A stretch of 64,000 nucleotides of DNA from Gavia stellata (taxonomy: Eukaryota; Chordata; Aves; Gaviiformes; Gaviidae), in contig NC_082606.1 in NCBI RefSeq assembly GCF_030936135.1, forward strand, positions 7,000,755-7,064,754, in the 5' to 3' direction. Under the pieces are notes generated by a model that searched no databases, had not been told where the DNA came from, and saw only the letters and a program-made list of their open reading frames with translations. Position numbers and translations under genes: made by a program. This document shows, one piece after another, positions 1 through 12,529 of the stretch (position 1 is the first letter of the stretch; the number at the start of each line of letters is the position of its first letter).

Positions 1-1002
1 GGACCCTATTCATTTCTTCTGTTAGCTTGAGTGGCTGCAATACACATGCATATTTTTGCATTTGCATGTGCTTTTTCCCCCCCCTCTCTCCTTGATAGTG
101 ATTCAACAATTATCACTGTTGTCCAGATTTCAAAAGTACATACTAAATCCCAGGTAGGATACACCTTCCCAGAATAGATCCAAAATCACCAGGAGATATT
201 TAGGTTGGAGGAAGCTGGAATTTTTTTAATGTGTGGATGTGCAATTTTTCTAATTTTAAAAAAGCTTAAGCCTATTATGCCATTTTTTTATTTTGTTCAT
301 AAACTCTGATACAAAGAGTACAGAGGACGCCTGTAATACATAATGGGTTTCAGTTACACTTTATATTAAAGTTCCATTACAATACTTTCTAAAGAGTGAA
401 TAAACTATTGCTAGACTTTACAAGTATATTTTCAGATGTGGGTATCAGTTGTAGCACATGGCTAACAAGCAGCTCATTCAGAAGAAGGTGGTGGGGTAGA
501 TTATCAAAAGTAACTTCAGATATTTTGGATTTTAAAACAATGGATTAACCTTTTGATCATTACGGCTTATTAATCTTTATAAATGCAATGGAAATATAGC
601 GTGTGACCCAGCTTTCTTTAGCAATTAGTTCCTTCTTCCTAAGATTCTGTGATTCTGTGAAGTCAAAGGTAACATTAAGAGGATCAGTGAAAGAAAGATG
701 CTGTACTTGTGCAAAGTTTTGTGTTGCTTATTTCTTAAGAAGTCTAAATAGGCCAAGTGAAGTCTTGAGAGTCGTGTTCTCTAAAATTGCAAAACTCATG
801 ATGTGAGCAGTATTACTTGATGCAGAAAGCATTGAGGAGAGACGCTTAACCATTTGACTGCAGACCATTTGAGTGCAGATCAGAGCAGTCTGCTGAGGCA
901 ATATCAGTCCTTGTACATATAGGCATATTCAGGGTAATCTACTTCTCATGTGATGAATGTGTAGATATCAAAAAATGCACGGCACAGATCTGACAAAATA
1001 CT

Positions 1003-1143
1003 GCCCTCTGATTCTGCAAACAGTTACACTGGTGCTTAACTTCACCAATATGAATAGTCTCCCTGACATCAAGGAGACTGCTTATTTTCAGAAACTTAAC
1101 ATAACTGTTAAGAAAAAGCATAAATGTTTGTGGGATCAAGGCC
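1003..1143. mobile_element. Ancient palindromic MITE-like repeat
   Basis: The ends are inverted repeats: GCCCTCTGATTCTGCAAACA at the left, against the complement of TGTTTGTGGGATCAAGGCC at the right. The centre is a perfect fold, AGTCTCC (1056-1062) with GGAGACT (1073-1079). The layout and wording resemble an old palindromic repeat shared by birds, crocodiles and turtles. It is decayed and lies in the putative plus-strand 3'UTR. The family name is not assigned. Confidence 0.55.
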
Positions 1144-3849
1144 TGAGCCTTTAGCCAGTGTTTGTTCCCCTCAGGCTGCCTGACGTTAGTCTTTCAATGA
1201 GAGGATTGATGAGAATTTTGCCTGAGGAGTAGAGGGAAGCCTTAGGACTCTTTGGGCTAAATCTGCTGTCCTCTGAAATCTGTGGACAGAATCCCATTAG
1301 TAGTGGGGGCCTTACATCAGGTGCTTCACGGACACACAAAATACTTGCAAGCTGGATGTGAAACTAAAGTACAAGCTAGTAAGGGAGTAAGGTCTTCATA
1401 ACACGGGGAATGTTTTGCACACATAAAAACCCATATGTTAATAGAAACCACAATAATCTCAAAAAAACATAGGTCCAGAGAAGCAAAATATCTGATGCTG
1501 ATTGATGGCTTTTCAGCTTACTCTATTTTAAGTCTCTGTCAGTGTATTTGAAGAGTATTCATTTTAGGGTATGGCAGCTTATGCAGAGGATCACCAAACA
1601 GTATATAGCATAGAATTTAAATTATTTCAGTAACAGACACTAGCATCTCTTTTAATTTGCACATTAATTTCCAGTGTATATGACTAAAGTACTATATTGT
1701 TAAAAATGAGAGGAAAACAACACAAAGGTATTTGTATGTTCTGTTTGTAGACTTAAGGCTGTATTATGTTGAAATTTTACAAGCCAAGTTTAAATTGTAA
1801 TATAGAAATTATTTTTATATTATTTTCAAAATATGCTACAGAGCAATATTTTGCGCCTTTATTATAAACAGGGTCATCATTTTAGTAGGTTACCTTCAGA
1901 AATGCTGGTAGAAATTAATCATGAAAAGAAAGCTTTGTAAATGTACTTGTTGTTTCTAACTGCTCTGTCTGTTGTGCACATCTATATCTAATGTGAGTTG
2001 AATATACAAATTTTTTTTTTAATTGAAAAGCTTTAAATTTTTCTTTATATATTTTGGTACAACACTATCCCACCCTATTTAATTCCACTCTTCCTTCCAG
2101 TCCCTACCAATAGCCACTTTTATAAGCAGTTTCTGAACAAACATTCATCTGGAAGGTTTTCTTACCAAATGAAACATTTCTGCGCAGATAATGATTGAGT
2201 CGGGACATTCGTAATAACACTCTGAATCCATTGGAGTAGGATTACTTTGCATTTTTAAAAAACAGAATCAAGAGATTTATTATTCCTTCAAAATGAAAAT
2301 CAAGAATTAATAACCAGTGCAATCATTTAGCATCCGTGGGAAGAAAATCACTCTAGATCATAAAAATGTCATCCTCTAATTGGCAGATACATTGCGTCTT
2401 AATATATATCAAATACGCATTAGCTTCTTGCAGAGTAAAGTGTTCAGATTTTACTTCTTCATAGTTCTTTGTACTGTACATATCAATTTCTGATGAACTG
2501 TGCAAAAAAGACTTTGCATCTAATGCATACGTGAAGTTAGGAGTCAGTGTAGTTTTTAAAACTCCATAACTTTTGAGGTTTAGTTTGTTGGGGTTGGTTT
2601 GTTTGTTTAAGAATCACTATTGAGGTATATAGTGCAGTGAAAATTTTCAGATCTGAATGCCTAACATTAAGATTCTGCATCTAGGTTTCTCCTAATAAAT
2701 AGACTGGTTTTTAAGATGTACTGAGCATCAACTTCTGTGGGAGCAAAAGCTTTCTTGGCTTCAGAAAATCAAGTAAGCATTACTCCAACATATATTCAGG
2801 GCTTTTCTTTATTAGTCTACACTTCTTTTCAGTCAATGGAATTTGTATTTTCTGTTTAGCGCTTTTCCATGTGTGAACAAGTAATTGGGCTTATTCATAA
2901 AGTGATTGCTTGAATATGGAGAGACTTGCCTTGTACCAAAACACCATATAATTGTCGATTTAACTGTTGCACTCTTAATGGGGCTAGTGTATTCCACTGA
3001 TTTTTGGAGGGATATAAGACTTTTTTTCTTGGATATCATGATCATTCTGTTTTGTTTGTTTTTTTTTTTTTTCCTCTCAAGTGAATATGCTGTTCTGATT
3101 GCTGTTTTATCTCCCATTACCTGAATGCATGTACTGTACGAAGAGAATTGAAATGGCTGATGCACGTTTGCACTGAGGAACACACGATATGGGTACAAGC
3201 CACCATGTTCCAAACAGCCTTAAAATTATGACTCTCTGGGGACTTAGAGTCACTTTAAGTGGATGCAGCCTCTGTCCCACTTCCTCATTTAACCATGACT
3301 GTAAAACACTCTAGCCTGTTGTAGTCTATGTAACTGTGTGCATATTCATCTGAACAACCTGTAATCTTGAAAGAAATTTTTCTTTAAAAAATTGTAATTC
3401 TTTGATAAGTGCCAGTGTGTCAGGAAATCTTAGTCAAAAGAGGAGACAGGGTAAAAATAGAGAGATAATGGTAGGTAGCAGAGTAATCATGGCACCAAAA
3501 TACTAAAAATAGGGAAAATAGTTAAGATGTATCAAAAACTGTTTCCTGTCAAGACTGGAAGTTTTATAGATCTTCCTGTATTCTGGGAAAACAGACAAAT
3601 ATTGTTTTGCTATTCATCTCTGCATCTAATGTAGTCTTTTACTTTGTTGCAGAGGTTTGCTATTGGGGAAGAAGGGAGAGAAAAATGGCAAGTTTTCTTC
3701 CCTTCTTAAACAAAGCTAATTCTACTCTAGTGGCAGAATTAGCAGAGATTGCAAAAATATGATCCAATGTTAGAACTAAACAGTGCCTAACTTCTGTGTG
3801 TGAGTTTGTATTTCATTTTCATTTTGCCCCTTTCAAATGCTATTTAAAA

Positions 3850-3866
3850 GGGGGGGGGGGGGGGGG
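3850..3866. repeat. Poly-G run (17 bases)
   Basis: A 17-base G homopolymer in the putative plus-strand 3'UTR. Its length may be uncertain because such runs are prone to sequencing error. Confidence 0.85.
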
Positions 3867-4514
3867 AGTTTAAAGAATAAGCTTGTATGATAGCGACCCG
3901 GTTCTTCCTTTGTTCACATGCAAAGTCAATATAAAAATGAAAATGGAATTACACTGGAGTTGTACTTTCCCTCTTAGGCAAGCTGAGAGGTAAAAGCCAC
4001 ATTTTTAGGCAAATCCCATGCAACTGCTTTGCCACAGAATAAAACTAGGACCCCTTGGCACAGAAACTTTGCTGGATGAAGCCTGACAGTGTGTTGGGAG
4101 CCTGAGAGCCATGGCCAGCCTAGCCAAAACAGCAAGTCTGGGCATTCTTGCCTTTAAAAAAAATACAGTTCATTCTGGCCCGTGGTGTCTGAACAGTATC
4201 TTTGCAGTAAAGATGAAGTGGAACACTGCCTTGTTGTCATTTGCCTCCAGGTTTAGGTAACACAAAGCCCCCTTCCCCATGCTTTTGCTTAACATATTCA
4301 GGAGATGTAGCAGCAAAACATGGCATCTCAGGCTCAGAGAATGCCCTATGTCTCCTTTTAATGGGCTTGCAATCAGGTATGAATTGAAACAGCCATGTGG
4401 GCGTGATAGAAGCGCTTTCGTCTCTAAACTTCGCGAATTGTGTGCACTTATGTTTTAATACTAACAGAAATTAAGCAATTATTTTATTGTTTATTTGCTC
4501 AAGATTCCAAGTAC

Positions 4515-4522
4515 TGTAAATA
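4515..4522 (+). promoter_or_regulatory. Pumilio-type element (UGUAAAUA)
   Basis: TGTAAATA matches UGUANAUA in the sense of the putative plus-strand 3'UTR. It is a single site and may be chance. Confidence 0.3.
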
Positions 4523-6411
4523 CGGTCTTTGTGTAATGCACATAGTTTGTGTACAGTACAAAAAATGCTTTTCCCTTGGAGCCACTCAACGAGCTTTGCG
4601 TGCACATGATGCCAATCTCTGTTCATTTACCATAAGCCAAGGAGAACAAACAGGATTTAAGCCTAGATTAAATAATGTATGGAATTAGCCACATAGACCT
4701 AAGCAGCTAGGAGTTCCCAACCGTCATGTTCCAGGCCAGCTTTGACAGTTTTGTATAAAACTTCAGCCCAATGATCTAGATTAGGTTTGTGCTCTTTCCT
4801 GGGAAGGAGCAATTACTCTGTGTCTTTTCCAAGCCCATTGCTCTTACTTACCCTGCTAACTCCTTGTTGCATTTGTAATGTGCCAGTCTTACCATGATTC
4901 AGCTATGAAGCAGTTTTTCAAATCTGTGTAGAGCTCTTGTTTTCTTACTGGAATCCATCTAGAGCTTTATTTTGCATTCAATTTTAAGACCTAATATACT
5001 GTTACAAACTTTTCATAATGCCTTGAAGTTGACTGTTGTGAGGCTGAAAGACTTTGTTCGCCTTGGAAGGCCTCGTTCTTCCTCATTGATTCTTGTGACC
5101 AACATTTTTGTATGGAAGCAGTTGAATGAAACATTGACTCTGTCAATGCTGTTTACATGTATATCTGCCATTCAGTACACTCTATCTTTTTTGTTACACA
5201 ATTCTGTGTTGTTAAAACCCAGTGCCTCTCAGATACGGGCAAATCTTGATGACAGTCTGAATTATGATATTCAAAAGGTATATGGAGCTAATTCATCATG
5301 ACTTTACTATTACTATTGTATAACATGCCCTCCACAAATTGTTTGTACATCTTTTTTGCTCTTGCTAACATTTTTCCTTTCATCTTCTACTTAGACAAAT
5401 TCAAAAGCTCTTTGTCCTTAAAGCCTGTGGTGGATTTTCCAGTAAAGAAGATTTGGCTCTCTGTTGAGTTTGCATATAGAGTGGCTTGTCTCCCCAAACA
5501 AGAATTAAAATAACACAGATATCACACCCTTAGTTTATGGAAGTTCATTTAGTCATTAACTGAGGATCTCTGTTCAGTTATAACCAAAGCTAATTATATA
5601 AAGTTTAAAAAATCAGGACAGGAAATGTGACTCTTTCTAATAACTTAGCAAACTCAGCATTTTTAAAACCATCCTTCTCATTTTTCAGAGTTTGAGTTTC
5701 TTATTGTCTTCTATAAATTTATACTATTTTAGCAAAGATTGATTTAGGATTTCAATAAACAATATAATAGATATATCAGAAATTTATTTAAAGCTGAAGT
5801 GACTTTTCAGGTTTCTCTGTGTTTTGACCATTTTCATGCAAAACTTTTATCCCATATGAAAGGAGTGAATTTATCTTTTCCCATTCCCCTCCCTATCCAT
5901 AATTCAAAGACATGATTGGTTGCAGTCACTTTCATCTGCAAACACAACAGTTGATAATTTTTAAGCTGACTGCCCTATCATGTTTAAATCCATTGTTCAA
6001 AAGAAACAGGAACATTAATTAACATTAAAGGGTAATGAGTTTTTTTTGTTGTGAAAAGTGTGAGTTCTTGAGAACCTTTTCTTTTCCACATGCGGTTTTC
6101 ATTCAACTTCAATTTAATTGTCATTTTTAATCTGATCCATACTTCGACGAAGATGATGTGTAAGACCGGTTTTTAGCAGTTGGATTGTTACTTTGTAAAG
6201 TATTAAAGCACTAAACCAATTTTTGCAATAGGTAGTAAAACTTGCTTTTGTTTTGAAAAACTTCCAGTTATAACTGTCGCACTTTTTATAGTAGAACTGT
6301 ATTTAATTTCTTTCTTTTATGAAAGATTACTCAAAGTAACTGATAGCTCTGTAATCTCTGTGAATTGGCTTCTCCGTTATTTGAAACTGAGAGAAGCTAT
6401 AATGCCTATTC

Positions 6412-6417
6412 AATAAA
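6412..6417 (+). terminator. Poly(A) signal ending a plus-strand transcript
   Basis: AATAAA in TATTCAATAAAATTAAC, followed 30-55 bases later by a GU/U-rich element (TTTTTGTTTGTGTTTTTGTG). The combination is a textbook vertebrate cleavage and polyadenylation site. Confidence 0.75.
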
Positions 6418-6620
6418 ATTAACTTATTTCTAAAGTATCCGTTTGCTTGAATTTTTGTTTGTGTTTTTGTGTACTCTCCTCAGTGTTATGCTGGGGAAAC
6501 ACTGAAGCCTAGCAAAGAAACAAGGGGCAAGGGGCATGCTGCAAACCTGGAGGGGTGTTAATTGGCTCATCGCAAGCTTTTGTTCTGCTGCCATAAAGTT
6601 CACTCAGTTTGATTTCAAGA

Positions 6621-6640
6621 TTAATTTGCATAAATTGGAT
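6621..6640. promoter_or_regulatory. Octamer/POU motif with homeodomain-type flanks
   Basis: ATTTGCAT (6624-6631) is the complement of the octamer ATGCAAAT, flanked by TTAATT and AAATT. It is a possible enhancer fragment just beyond the plus-strand poly(A) site. In AT-rich DNA such matches are common. Confidence 0.2.
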
Positions 6641-7273
6641 AACTCTGACAATCTGAGGCAAAAGCTAGAAATCGAGCACTGCCAGGCCTGCTGCAGACTG
6701 TATTAGACAGCCTCTCCTCTGAATTAGTCTCTGACTCTATATAAGAATTGATAGCGTCTACATTTCAGTAGAAGTTTATTTCCTAACTGAAATTATTGTA
6801 TATTTATTCACAAAGATGTCTTTAGTGTTTCTGGCCATAAGATGTACAAGGAACTTGCATTCAGCTGCTCTTTGACCTAGTATTTTTCAGAGTCCTTCCT
6901 TCCTGAGCTAGAGTCCTCCATCTGGTGAGTATAGCAAATTTGTTGGGTTTTTTCCTAAATGTCTTCTGTTAATTTTGATTGTATCAAACAGACTTGGTCT
7001 GTTTTCTTTGTACCCAGTTTACTGGGCAATCCAGATTACTCTCTATTATACAGATTACTCTGTATTATAATAATTTAATCTCCTAATATTATTAATAATT
7101 CTTTTAAGCACTTTCCCCTGGTGATTGATTAAAAACTATTAGTTAGTGTAGGGCTGGCCCTCTCTTGAGACGGTAGATTGGTGATTAATTATTTATTTAT
7201 CAGTTAAACTTCTAATCTTTTCAAAGAATCTAAAAAGGTTTGCAAGGGTCTGGTTTCTATAACATAAGACTGA

Positions 7274-7300
7274 TTATTTATTTATTTATTTATTTATTTT
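7274..7300. repeat. (ATTT)n microsatellite
   Basis: About six to seven tandem ATTT units. A related TTATTTATTTATC lies at about 7190. Confidence 0.85.
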
Positions 7301-8822
7301 ACCCTTCTTTCATTCTTGATTCAAGTTCCATATTAACCATTTTATTATTGCGACTGTGTTCACAGTGTGAGTTTACCTTCAGTAGTTGCTGTTTGACGTC
7401 ACCTTGAATTTGAACTGGGGATAAATCAGATAGTAAAAAGGTTTGGGGGGAGAGATAAAAAAATCTTTGAACATGTCTACCTGTTCTGCAGATCTCAAAG
7501 GTTTCCATCTACTAATATGCCAACCTGCCATTAGGATTTCCTTTCTTCCTGGTGCAAACCTAGGAAAACTGTACCCAAAGATGGAAGAGAAGCAAAGGAC
7601 CAGCATATACCTAACTCAAAGGTTATGGACTTGCTCAAATCTGTGCATTTGCTGAAGAGTTTTCTTAACTGGCATGATGAGTTTCTAGAAATATGGTTCT
7701 TAAATATAAGGACATTGTAATATTAAACTTACTTGCCTGGCTGATTGATACTGGAATTATTTTACCTTTATTGCAGTGATACATGAAATAATTCTTGTAT
7801 ACTCTTTTTGTATTGATTTAAAGGCCACAATCATGCAATTTGATCAATATGATCAGATTCCTGAATCATCCTAGAGCTTTCAAGAAGCACTTGAGACTTC
7901 CCTGGGGGAAGGACATTAAAGCAACACAAGGCTTTACTTGTTGAAATCTAGCATTGGTTGGCCTTCCTGATTGGCATCCTAGCCAAAATACGAACATTCA
8001 GATTCCCTCAGCTTGTTCTGGAGATTTGTTTCCTTTTCACTGTGTGCTCGGAACTATCGTGGATGAGTGTTCAGTCAATCCAGAAGTTTGGAAAATAGCA
8101 TTTTAATTTATGCTGCTTATTGCTAATCTCTCTTATAAAAAGTTTTAAAGAGGAAAACCACTGTTAGTAAATAATTACTTGCTTTGGGTCACCCTGTCAA
8201 ATGGCTGTGTCTGGGGTGAACCTCCTTCTCTGATGGCTTGCTCACTGCACTAACCTGCACTGCAGTCGCTCCTGGATAACTGTTACCAGTTAACCATCTA
8301 TTGATCTCCCACTGTGGGGATGCAGGAAGCAGCATTGGTATCACATACCACTGCACAGAAAACTAGTGACAGATGGTTATTTTTAATAGCATATAGTGAA
8401 AATTTGATTTCTTAATGGAAAGAGAGGGAAGAGCCCACATCTTCAGAGTGATGATAAAAAGGAATTCTCCCTAGCCTGTGAGCTTTGTCATAAGTGATTC
8501 CAGTTTTCTTCTGTGGAATTTTTTTTCCTCACCAAACTAACTAGCATTTATAGTTCATTTCTGGTAACTTCAAATCCTATCAAAAAAGTTACATAATCTA
8601 TTCCTAATGTCATCTTTGCTACAGGAAAACTTTATTTTTTCCATTTTCATTTGTTTTACTTCTATGCAGATGGCTCAGTTAAACTCCATGTGTAACTAGA
8701 AAATATTTCTAAAAAGCAGTGGTTTTTGGAGCCCCCATGTAAGTCAGATTTCTAAACCTTGCCATTTACAAGATCAATAGATTTCAAGAAAGATTACTGA
8801 CTGGGTAAACTTCACCCCTAGA

Positions 8823-8835
8823 ACTAGAGGGCAGC
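8823..8835 (+). promoter_or_regulatory. CTCF-like motif
   Basis: ACTAGAGGGCAGC resembles the CTCF core (CCASYAGRKGGCRS) but lacks the leading CC. It lies between two convergent transcripts. Binding is not shown. Confidence 0.25.
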
Positions 8836-9476
8836 TCTGTAGCCAGAACTGTTAAAAAGCATGTCATATATGGGTTATCTGACTGGATTTTAATAGTTCA
8901 AATAGTTCAGTAAGTAACCAGCTTGAAAACAAAAATGTTTTACAAAATTAACCATATGTAGGTGCATACTTGATTTTACTTTTCAGAGTTGTGTTCTACT
9001 TTCTGTGGTCTCCTTAAATAAATCTATGGATCACTCTGAGTTGTCACCACATTTGAAAGACTCTCTCTACTTATAACACAATTGCAATGTTTTTCTTCAC
9101 GTAACCATATTTGCAAGAAAAAAGTGCATTTTAAAGAACAAAATGAGTACCTTTCCGCAAAACTCCACCTAACTTGGATGCCTTGCTGAAATAAAGCTGT
9201 TAATATTGTTAACTCAGAGGAAGCAAAATGGTAGTAGTTCAAGCAACCTAACATAGCTACAAAACTCAGATCAAGAGCAAGTACCAGTCATGTCGGAAAA
9301 ATGTAGTTCCTGCTCCCTGTTGTAGGGGCTGATTCTCCCTTGTCTAATTTCATTGTACGTCGGAAATGGTGACAATAGAATTGCACCACTGAAAAGCATC
9401 AGTATCACAGTTACCACATGGAAGAACGAGTCACAGATCAGGGACATACTGTAAATGGGCAGTGCATGGCAGGTGT

Positions 9477-9494
9477 TGCCCCCTCAGGGGGGCA
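9477..9494. repeat. GC-rich hairpin
   Basis: TGCCCCC and GGGGGCA form a perfect 7-bp stem around a TCAG loop. An A-rich run follows at about 9499-9512. No function is recognised. Confidence 0.55.
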
Positions 9495-10150
9495 TCTAAA
9501 AACAAAAAAAAAGGACAGAGGTAGGTAGAGTGGAGAACTCAGAGAGGCATAAGGATCCTAAACCAGAAGTAGAAACTGTGGCTGACATGCCAGCTGCGTG
9601 TCTCCTAGGAGGGACGATGAGGACTTTAAGGAGAAAGCAGACTTTACAGGGCTACACTGGGAGCTGATAATAATGGTTTACAAGACTGCTTAATGGCTAA
9701 TCTAAACTCAAAGTGCTGTGAATCTAAACCAAAATTGAATAAAATTATTATTACTGTGACCATAGCATTTGCCCAAATGTCTACAGGCAGCATAAGAACT
9801 AAGAGAAATCTGATTGATGGACACAAAGGACAAGGCAGTTACCTGAGCTTCTGAGGCTGGAGAGATTCCTAAAGCATTCCTGGCCTCCCTCTGTTGTGCC
9901 CCGTTTTACACTTGCAAGAAGAAAATACTGTCTGTCTGCACAGAAAAATGGTAAGTCACTCGATTCACTCAAGAAGGTCACAGAACCATCTGAATAGAAA
10001 AGTCATGTGTCTCAGTGCTCTGCAGAATAATACTGAATTTACTTCCTTCATTCCACAGCAAATCATCTTCAGGATGCCCACAAAGGTTGAAAATTGTTGG
10101 AGTGACTAGAATGAAAGCAAGGCAGACCCAAGCATCCATACCTCTTACAC

Positions 10151-10180
10151 AAGATTCAACAGCATAAGATTCAACAGCAT
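10151..10180. repeat. Two-copy 15-bp tandem repeat
   Basis: AAGATTCAACAGCAT occurs twice head to tail without mismatch (10151-10165 and 10166-10180). Confidence 0.85.
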
Positions 10181-12510
10181 GTAAGTCGTGGTATATTCAA
10201 GTTTTTTTGAAATGTAAAATACCACACATTAGACTTTATCTGCTAATTATAATCAAAAACCCTGATCATTGAATTGAAATGAGTAGGAAGGAGGTGGAGC
10301 AAGTGGCAGTGGCTAGTGTAGGACTCAGTTACTAATACATTTTAACTAGTAAGTATGTGAGTATATTTACTATAGGTAAAACAGAGAAAACTGCCTACAT
10401 AAGGCCCTGTCTCTGTAAGATGGGTATGAGCAGCAAGTAAGCTCTTAGGCACAGTTACAGAAAGAGCAAGCATCCAGTCTGGCCTCATGAAATCTGTTGT
10501 TAAACCTCACAGATGATCCTTACTTCCACAAGTCGGTGTCCATGCCATTTGAGATTGCATTGGATCAAACCTCATTTCTCCTGAGGCAGGCGCTGCCCTC
10601 AGCTCAGTATCTGTCATCTGCTCTGTCCTGGCTGGCTCTTCAGTTGTGTGAGCTGCCCCAAAAGGTCACCAGGCGCTCCTGCCCCATAAGAAACACTGAC
10701 GCCACAGGAAGATAAATGTTCACAACTGCCATTTTATATGCACTTTCTGTTGCTTGTATGTGTCTCCAGCACAGTAGTTTTGGCGTACTGATAAACATAA
10801 TACAAAAGAGTCCCATTAGATTTGAAGTTCAATTTCCTGCCTAGACAATTGGGAGGAGTTTCGATTTCTCTGCTCTAGAACTGAACTTGATTTGAAGGTA
10901 AGTACAAAATATTGGAATTAGTAAGTGATGGGAACGTAACTGCAGGGGAAAATTCCTCTATCTCTTTTTGCAGTGCTTATGGGTAACGTTCTCCAAATGA
11001 CATTATGTATGCGGACAGAGAAGAATCGTAAGTTTAATTTGGTATCAGAGTCGGCTGTAAAATCTGTTATTGACTTCTTGTCTTCTGCACAGTATTCCAG
11101 GAAAACATAAAACTGGCAAATGTAGCATCTAGGGGATTTTAAATGTTGGCAGAAGGTTTGTGTAAGAAAACGTTGCTTTTCTTCTTTAAAGAAAGTTTTT
11201 TAACTTAAGAAATTACAAAGAAAAAAGGAAGTTGTTTCTGGACATGAACTCAAATTATGGATGTGTGACTACAAAAAATAACCACCTACTCTCTGACTTT
11301 TTCAACGAAGTTTAAACAGCTCCATGGCCCTTTCTTTTTGAAAAGCTGACACATGACTTGTGTTGATAATTTTCCAGAATTTCTGGGTTCTAGATGGGAT
11401 TTAATATAGTAACCAACACTTTGCAGAAGGCTGGTTAATATGTTACCAAGCATGTCATCAATTTGCTATCACAACTAAAGAATTTGTAGGGTTGAGAGAG
11501 TGGGACACATCCATGAAGGAGGCAGCTCTAAGGCAGGGGCTGTGCTTACAGGCCGACAGTGCTCATTCCGCTCCAGCGTCCAGATCTTTTATCCAGAGCA
11601 GAACCTGGCTAAGGAGGAAAGCACCCACCCTGTGTTCGTGTCGGCTCCATGTGTGTGTCTCTGAGGTATCCACAGATGTCGATGGCAGTAGCTGTTGTAA
11701 GGTACTTGTCACCTGAGAGTTGGATGAACTCACTGAGCTCATTTCCCATATGGCAATTAAATCTATTGCTGTTTGATGGCCTTTGAGGTATTCGCTGTGC
11801 CTCTGGCTTAGATTTGGACAGTCCAGAGGGGACTATGTATCTTTGTAACTGATAAAAACTGTACCGCAGCCAGTCCGTTTTGGCTTCTGCTGTTCATACA
11901 ATGACTCGTTTTTTGAGGAAGTCATCAGAGAGCCAGGAGCTCATTAGCTATAGCATAAATATCTCATTAATCTGGGCTTCTAAGATTTGTGGACAACATT
12001 GCTGTAACATCTTATTATCAAAAGTAGTTGAAAGCAAATACAATATATAAATGCTTCAGCATCACTTTTACAGTATAGTGCTTCATATCATTAAAACGTG
12101 GTTAGCACCAAGTAGTTCAAATGCTCATTACCCTGTCACATCTGCAAACCTTTTTAAAATTAGAAATACTGTTCATTAGAAAAGACACTCCATAGCATGT
12201 CCTTATTCTTCCAATTGTTTTATCATTCACAGGAGATGACATTTACCTCCCTGAGCTTAGAAATAAACAGATCTTCATGCAGCGGGTTTGCAAAGAGGTA
12301 CTGTGTGATTAGAGACATGGGGGCAAGTGTTTATCAGACAGGAAAGGTAGGATTAGGAAATTGTACTGAATAATTCCCAGGGATTTTTCCTAGCAACAAC
12401 CCTTCCCAGACAGTTCTAAGTTAAAAACATAATTTTTGTGTGATACTCTTCAAAGCAAAGAGGCAACTCTTTTTAGAGGCAGCTAAAAGGAAACTATTGC
12501 TTTAAATATT

Positions 12511-12529
12511 GACTGCTGCCCCCTGACAT
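12511..12529 (-). promoter_or_regulatory. CTCF-like motif, opposite orientation
   Basis: The minus strand reads GTCAGGGGGCAGC, close to the CTCF core, and points the opposite way to the site at 8823-8835. Confidence 0.28.

Larger units (their letters stand above)
1..6435 (+). other. Probable 3'UTR end of a plus-strand gene, possibly OTUD7A
   Basis: AT-rich non-coding sequence that ends in a well-formed poly(A) site at 6412-6417. No coding exon was recognised. In mammals OTUD7A lies next to and convergent with KLF13 and has a long 3'UTR, so the same order here would place its end at this point. Gene identity is inferred from synteny only; what is seen is the poly(A) site and the lack of coding sequence. 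Some of the left part could be intronic or intergenic. Confidence 0.5.

Noticed and set aside
643..659. Two GATTCTGT octamers like a CR1 tail
   Set aside because: No CR1 3' sequence precedes them on this strand, so they are probably chance or an unrecognisably old relic.
2833..3213. 126-codon minus-strand open frame
   Set aside because: Lysine-rich, low-complexity translation of an AT-rich stretch with a poly-T run. No homology is recognised, and it is antisense to the probable 3'UTR.
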